A DNA stretch of 22,023 nt, taken from Trichosphaerium sp. ATCC 40318 (Eukaryota > Discosea > Flabellinia > Trichosidae). The DNA is taken from NCBI GenBank assembly GCA_038496445.1, contig JALMLS010000346.1, positions 1 to 22,023 of the forward strand, in the 5' to 3' direction. A program made the position numbers and the translations under genes. The notes below the pieces were generated by a model. That model was given only the letters and a program-made list of their open reading frames with translations. It had not been told where the DNA came from and made no database searches. Numbering within the stretch: position 1 is the stretch's first letter; every line of letters starts with the position of its first letter. This document shows, piece by piece, positions 17,770 through 22,023 of this stretch.

Positions 17770-18310
17770 TTTAATGTTATTGCAGAACTAGTTGGTTTTT
17801 TTTTGTGTCTAATAGTCACACATGCGTGCTGAGGTTGCTACGGTGTTAGTTGAGCAAAAAAAAAAAGCGAAAGGGCGTTTTGTCGCAAGTCGTTGCTTTA
17901 CACATGCAACTGGGCACGTAACAGAAACCAACTGTGGTATTACTTCATTCAGGCATTAGCTTGTTTCACTGTTGGCTTTATTTATGTCTATACACATACC
18001 ACGGTATAAAAACCAAGTGTAAACGCAAATAATGTAAGGTTTCAAGATATCTGTTTGTAAAGGTTTTTTACACCTTCCGTTTAGTGGCCATTGACGTATG
18101 ATTCACTTACTAGGACTAACTGATCGATAAGTAGTCGTGTCATAACTCCCAATGTGGCCTTTTGAAGATATTCAGTAAGCGAAGACTCAAAGCGCGTTCA
18201 CCTGTTACATGGTTCAACAACAAGTCAATTTATCTTCGTATCACGTCTCCTGAGCTTGATCTTAAATAGTTTGCCACTTAAGCGAAACTACAACATCATC
18301 TCACTATAAT
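17770..18310. other. Stretch without a recognisable gene
   Basis: No open frame or repeat supported beyond possible diverged extension of the repeat pair at its left edge. Confidence 0.4.
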
Positions 18311-18316
18311 TGCACA

Positions 18317-18864
18317 ATGAGCACGGCAGCACCTCCTCGCAGTAATAGGGCTGGTCACAGAGTTTAAAAACACGCATTGGGTTATTCGCTGACAAATTCA
18401 GTACTGCAATACGCGCACAGAGTTCGATGAAGAGCAGGCGGACAGCCGTAAAGAGTTTGAAGAGCGCTATAAAAAAATAGACGCTAAACGCCAGGCACGT
18501 TTCTAAAAAAGCGGGTTCTTTATGCGGAAACCTTCTGCTCCTTGCGACCGTAGGGTTGCGTTAAAGGGCGAGTTGATGTCGAAAACTGTCGTTGGTATCA
18601 AGTTGGCAAATCTTTCTTTATTTTTGGTTTTAATCACTAACAGCGTGTGCCAGGCTGCTACTGTGGAGATTTTACGCAGTTTAATAACCCAAAACGATGA
18701 TTTAAAAGGTATAAAACGAAAATACGACCAAGCTATGGTTGAGAACGCTCAACTCAAGAGAACTGCAAGTACTTAAAAAATTCAAGAGAACAGTATCTGG
18801 AGCACTTGATGAAGCAAATGAAGAATCAGAAGACGCTGATGTAGTTCTCCTACAGAAGATCTAA
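18317..18864 (+). pseudogene. Charged, coiled-coil-like hypothetical gene with a stop and a frameshift
   Basis: An ATG at 18317 opens MSTAAPPRSNRAGHRV. From 18393 a frame reads EFDEEQADSRKEFEERYKK and IDAKRQARF, stops at 18504, and resumes in the same frame through MSKTVVGIKLANLSLFLVLI (hydrophobic) and DDLKGIKRKYDQAMVENAQL to 18776. A one-base shift near 18760 leads into VLKKFKRTVSGALDEANEE and SEDADVVLLQKI, stop at 18864. Heptad-like charged helices flank a hydrophobic segment. The coding-like composition in all three pieces suggests one protein interrupted by a nonsense codon and a single-base indel, or by small introns. Not recognised as a family. Confidence 0.4.
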
Positions 18865-18869
18865 AGGAA

Positions 18870-19187
18870 AAATTATGTTCTTCCAAAGGTAACAAAGGCG
18901 TGACACTTTTTTCAAAGCTAAGCTAGAAAGCTTCCTTGCTTCCGTGATCAATGGGTTTTGATTGTATTCACGCGTCAGGGGCTGCATTAGTGAAACTGGA
19001 ACGATTCGAAAGTGAAGGGAAAAAAAAACAACCTTCCATGTGGTGAAGCGTTATTGCAACTTTGCAAAACGGTCTAGTAATTGCGGTGATATTGTAATCA
19101 ACCACATTTCACTAAAACAATAAAAAAAACCGATTTTTTTTCAAAACAATTAGATTTTCTCAATCCATCACCAGGACTTACAGTACG
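18870..19187. other. Stretch without a recognisable gene
   Basis: Several A-runs and T-runs; nothing supported. Confidence 0.4.
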
Positions 19188-19496
19188 TTAAAAAAGTATC
19201 TTGTGTTTGTGTAACGTAATGCATCTGTCACTTACAAAACACTTTCCAAGAAAGAGATTTGTTTTGTAGCTCATAGAAAGTGTTTTGTAAGGCACAAAAA
19301 AAACACGAGTTCTGAAATCCGCGAAACATATTTCACGTGCTGCGAGCTCCTTTGGTTGGTCACACGCAAAAAAAGCCATTTGTAACAAACGTGACAGTGT
19401 TTTACGTGCTCTTAATGATGAAAAATCAGTGTACCTTTCTGTGCTTTCTTGCCGTTCGTTGTCTGTGATACAGGCTTGCTTGCGTTTTTTCGACAT
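19188..19496 (-). CDS. Hypothetical basic protein
   Basis: 102-codon ORF starting MSKKRKQACITDNERQESTE, then RYTDFSSLRARKTLSRLLQM. The first 65 residues are hydrophilic and helix-prone with a KKRK nuclear-localisation-like start. The remainder is Cys/Phe-rich and less convincing. A second overlapping minus-strand frame (19426-19842) is judged a shadow. Unknown function; could be chance. Confidence 0.3.
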   Translation of the reverse strand: MSKKRKQACITDNERQESTERYTDFSSLRARKTLSRLLQMAFFACDQPKELAAREICFADFRTRVFFVPYKTLSMSYKTNLFLGKCFVSDRCITLHKHKILF

Positions 19497-19849
19497 TCTC
19501 GGGGAAGCTAGAGCTAGAATTCTTTAGTAAGTGAAATTTGGCGTAATAAAAAAAAGGTTTTTTCAGAAAGTGTAGTCCAGTTTTTATGTGTAGATCAGTG
19601 CATATGTAGGTGTACCACGTGCCGCTATTTGGGCTGAAAAAGCCCTGCGGATGAAAATTTTTTTCGTATCTCTCTACGCGCTGAATAGCTAAAAGAGGAT
19701 TTCCGATACTCCGAATAGTGTTAAACAACTTTAAACACACTGTAGAAACGCTACCTGCAAGGACAGCGCATAGAGAATAAAAAAAACGGTTGTGGTTCAC
19801 GTGTTTCATATTAACTCTATACGCTGAATAAGCCAAACTCACTGTTATT

Positions 19850-20935
19850 AATTAAAAGCTTCCGGAATCATTTCCGCTGTTCTTTTATAGTGCTACTGTG
19901 CTGTTTCTAGCAGTGGCGAAAATGCAAAAAATACGCATCCAAATGGGCATGGATGTTAGCCTTTTTTATAAAAATGCAAAAACATTTTACCTTAATCTCT
20001 CGCGTAGAGGTGTCTTGCTACTTACCTGTCAAACTCAAAAAACCCTTCAAGAAATAACGGCTACTCACTAAACTCAAAAAAGAACGTGTGCACAGGTTAG
20101 CGTGCCCAAGAGTTGCTTTTGAATCTCTTGGAAAAAATTAACTTTTTGGAGTATTGCCATTTGGCTTTGGAAGCTTTGCTTTGAGTTAAGCCTCAATTGT
20201 AAGGTGCCTCTGTGGTTGCTTAAAAAAGGTAAAATAAAACAAAGTACACTTGCATATTGTAAAACGATGTGGTATATGCTGTGCTTCCATACGAGTTGCA
20301 TTTACTATCCAAAATGAGATAATTCCAGGAATAGACTAAAGTAACTTTAGTATTATTGTTGGTTCTAAAGGGAGCCATGAATAGCAAGCACGTGCCTTAT
20401 TTACTACTATTGGATTTGGGTTGCCAAAGCACAGACTTGGCCATATTTGTTTGGAAGTAGAGAAGTAGAACTAGACACATCAACTATAGTATCTCGTAGT
20501 CTGTTACACCTAAAACTAAGTGTCAAATACAAGTAGTTAAAACCCAATTGATTATTTAGTGCAAAGCATACATGCGCATGTGCTTCTTCAAGTACCAGAC
20601 AGAGTTACTTGTTTTCCACTTCAGAACGCACTCAAATAGTGTAGCATGTCAAAGGTATCATAACATATCACCACTACCAGTTGCAATCTGTGTTCTATTT
20701 CAACATGTTAGAGTTGGGCTTATAATTGTCCATCTGAGATTGAGATTGCGGTTGGTTAACATATACTTGTAGATGCCCTTTCCTTGCTGATAAACGATTG
20801 TTCTGAGTTTGTGTACTGGAGGGCAACAAACATTAGTATAACAACAAGGTTAAGCAAGGGAGATAGGGGTGAGATAATACACAGGGTAACTGTAACACTA
20901 GCATGAAATAAGCAAAATCTAAAAATAAGTGGGTG
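19850..20935. other. Stretch with only weak open frames
   Basis: Contains a 28-codon plus frame at 20377-20460 (MNSKHVPYLLLLDLGCQSTD...) and frames of 60-75 codons without motifs at 20074-20301, 20572-20772 and 20756-20938. None is supported. Confidence 0.35.
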
Positions 20936-20940
20936 CACTA

Positions 20941-21537
20941 TTAGATGGATATAGGGTTGGGGTTAATAACTGCCCGTAGAAATAAGCCTTTGTCTACCAC
21001 TACATCATTTTCTTCTTCCTCCACCTCTTTCTTGCCTTCTTTCTTAGTCATAAGGCGGTGTCTTGTTTTGGGAAGTTGATTTACTACTACTGCTACCTCT
21101 GAGTAGCTCAGAGTGCCGGTTCTTCTAATAAGCTTGTGCTTAGGTTGTTTGCCTGTTCAGAAAATTGTTAGTGTTTGATGTTTGTAGTCTCTACAGGGAC
21201 AAAAATGAGCGCTAACCATAGCACTAGATTTATGTGATTGATGAGACTAAACGAAAACAAAACAGATTGACAACTAGATGGCACAGTACCTTAAACACTG
21301 TCAAAGCTCTCCTTTTCGCATATAACTGTAGTTTTGGTACAAGTCCTCAAAATCAATACAATTCCATGCTAGAGCACTGCAATATGACGATATTTAAAAA
21401 CTTTTTTACCTTGTTGTTACTTACCTTCTACTTCCTCTATTTCGGCTGAAACCTGTCTGTGCCTATTCAAAACATTCTCAAACACCTCTTTGGGTTGCTT
21501 GATGCCCTTTTCAAATTCCACTCGGCCTTTGTAGTCA
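20941..21537 (-). CDS. Two-exon hypothetical gene (3' part)
   Basis: Exon 21537-21425 (acceptor TTTCTAG after a pyrimidine tract, donor GTAAGTAAC) reads DYKGRVEFEKGIKQPKEVFE then NVLNRHRQVSAEIEEVE. Exon 21152-20941 (acceptor TGAACAG) reads KQPKHKLIRRTGTLSYSEVA, VVVNQLPKTRHRLMTKKEG, KKEVEEEENDVVVDKG and ends LRAVINPNPISI-stop. The join is phase-consistent (G|GC gives Gly) across a 272 nt intron, which is strong evidence for a real gene. The protein is highly charged, with a Lys/Glu-rich linker. Further 5' exons are expected: a 113 nt Cys/His candidate lies at 21742-21630. Family not recognised. Confidence 0.55.
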
Positions 21538-21629
21538 CTAGAAAGAAGAGTGAGTGAGATTTAATTTGATTAACAAGATGGTGTTATGTTGTTTAGAAAG
21601 GTAAATACTAATGCTAGATTAATACTTAC

Positions 21630-21742
21630 TTGACATTCTACATGTCAAAGAACAACTTCAACATTTGACAATGTTAAGTGTTGTGCCAGGTGATGTTTGG
21701 ATGGCAAGTCACATTTTTCACAGAATACGAATGTACCAGAAA
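21630..21742 (-). pseudogene. Candidate upstream exon with Cys/His motif
   Basis: Flanked by TTTTCAAG acceptor and GTAAGTATT donor; reads SGTFVFCEKCDLPSKHHLAQ then HLTLSNVEVVL, stop TGA, HVECQ. The C..C......H...H arrangement hints at a zinc knuckle. The in-frame TGA and a phase that does not match the next exon mean that it is either miscalled or decayed. Confidence 0.35.
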
Positions 21743-21824
21743 CTTGAAAACAAATAGTAAGTAATACCAGGCGTCAAAAATAGACAACACAGTTTAAAGA
21801 CTGCAAACCCCGGTACACAGCATC

Positions 21825-21929
21825 TTAATCGCATGTATAACCATTCAATCTAACAAGAGCCCGTTTAATAGCATCTGTTACAAATTTACGTTGTGGTGCT
21901 AATTGGGAAGCTTGAAGTAGATGTGTTAC
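21825..21929 (-). CDS. Possible terminal exon of another gene
   Basis: After CGACTAG the minus strand reads VTHLLQASQLAPQRKFVTDA then IKRALVRLNGYTCD and stops at 21825. Helical, coding-like composition. It would end a gene lying further right, outside the window. Confidence 0.35.
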   Translation of the reverse strand, partial: VTHLLQASQLAPQRKFVTDAIKRALVRLNGYTCD

Positions 21930-22023
21930 CTAGTCGACGCGTAAGCGTGTTTGGCATAATATTCCGCAGAATTATAATTCAACAGGTAGGCAGTTTACCT
22001 TATTTAGCGTTTCACTCCTGTAT

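Noticed and set aside
19671-19840. Similar strings CTACGCGCTGAATAGC and ATACGCTGAATAAGCC as direct repeats
   Set aside because: Similarity is too short and imperfect to separate from chance.
1-22023. CRISPR array or bacterial operon
   Set aside because: No regular short repeats with unique spacers; introns, poly(A) signals and a retroposon indicate a eukaryote.

Overview
The window looks eukaryotic. It is AT-rich, has no ribosome-binding sites or operon structure, and its longest open reading frames are short. Several coding blocks can only be read through by splicing short introns (about 50-150 nt, GT...AG). The protein families suggest an invertebrate animal (for example a sponge-like lineage) or a close holozoan relative: ankyrin repeats, a PARP catalytic domain, and an immunity-related-GTPase-like (IRG-like) C-terminal region. 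The organism assignment is inference. Layout: (1) 1-2700, + strand. An ankyrin-PARP gene: two single-repeat ankyrin exons, a linker region, then a well-preserved PARP catalytic domain assembled from exons 1480-1602, 1655-1747, 1836-1983 and 2047-2236, followed by a basic/acidic tail and a coiled coil ending at 2648, with a poly(A) signal at 2685. All five last exons join in a consistent reading phase. (2) 3304-3772. A foldback element with two 153-155 bp inverted arms; a diverged part-copy lies at about 9555-9840. (3) 3827-5560, + strand. A membrane-like ORF, an IRG-like relic split by frameshifts or introns, and a Lys/Pro/Gly-rich ORF. (4) 5600-8770. Mostly no recognisable gene; it contains one copy of a 255-340 bp repeat at 7382-7636 whose inverted partner is at 17371-17709. 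(5) 8773-9403. A broken second PARP copy on the minus strand, abutting a plus-strand scrap of the same gene's coiled coil. (6) 10008-10914. A clear retroposed insertion with 17 bp target-site duplication, AATAAA and poly(A) tail. (7) 12291-12806. A transposase-like ORF. (8) 13170-15281. Two divergent arrays of decayed ankyrin exons: at least five or six on the minus strand and three on the plus strand. (9) 15434-22023. Scattered short genes or exons of unknown function: a Cys-rich minus-strand ORF, a frameshifted coiled-coil-like ORF at 18.4-18.9 kb, and a two-exon minus-strand gene at 20941-21537. How the parts relate: the ankyrin exons are symmetric (phase 1 to phase 1), normally 99 nt, and each encodes one 33-residue repeat. 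This lets a tankyrase-like gene grow or shrink by whole repeats. The same exon and intron sequences recur in scattered and inverted positions, as do PARP and coiled-coil pieces. The window therefore reads as a birth-and-death zone of an ankyrin-PARP family, reshaped by transposons and retroposition, with an IRG-like gene relic beside it. Ankyrin-PARP and IRG families both have members in cell-intrinsic defence in animals, but any shared role here is speculation.
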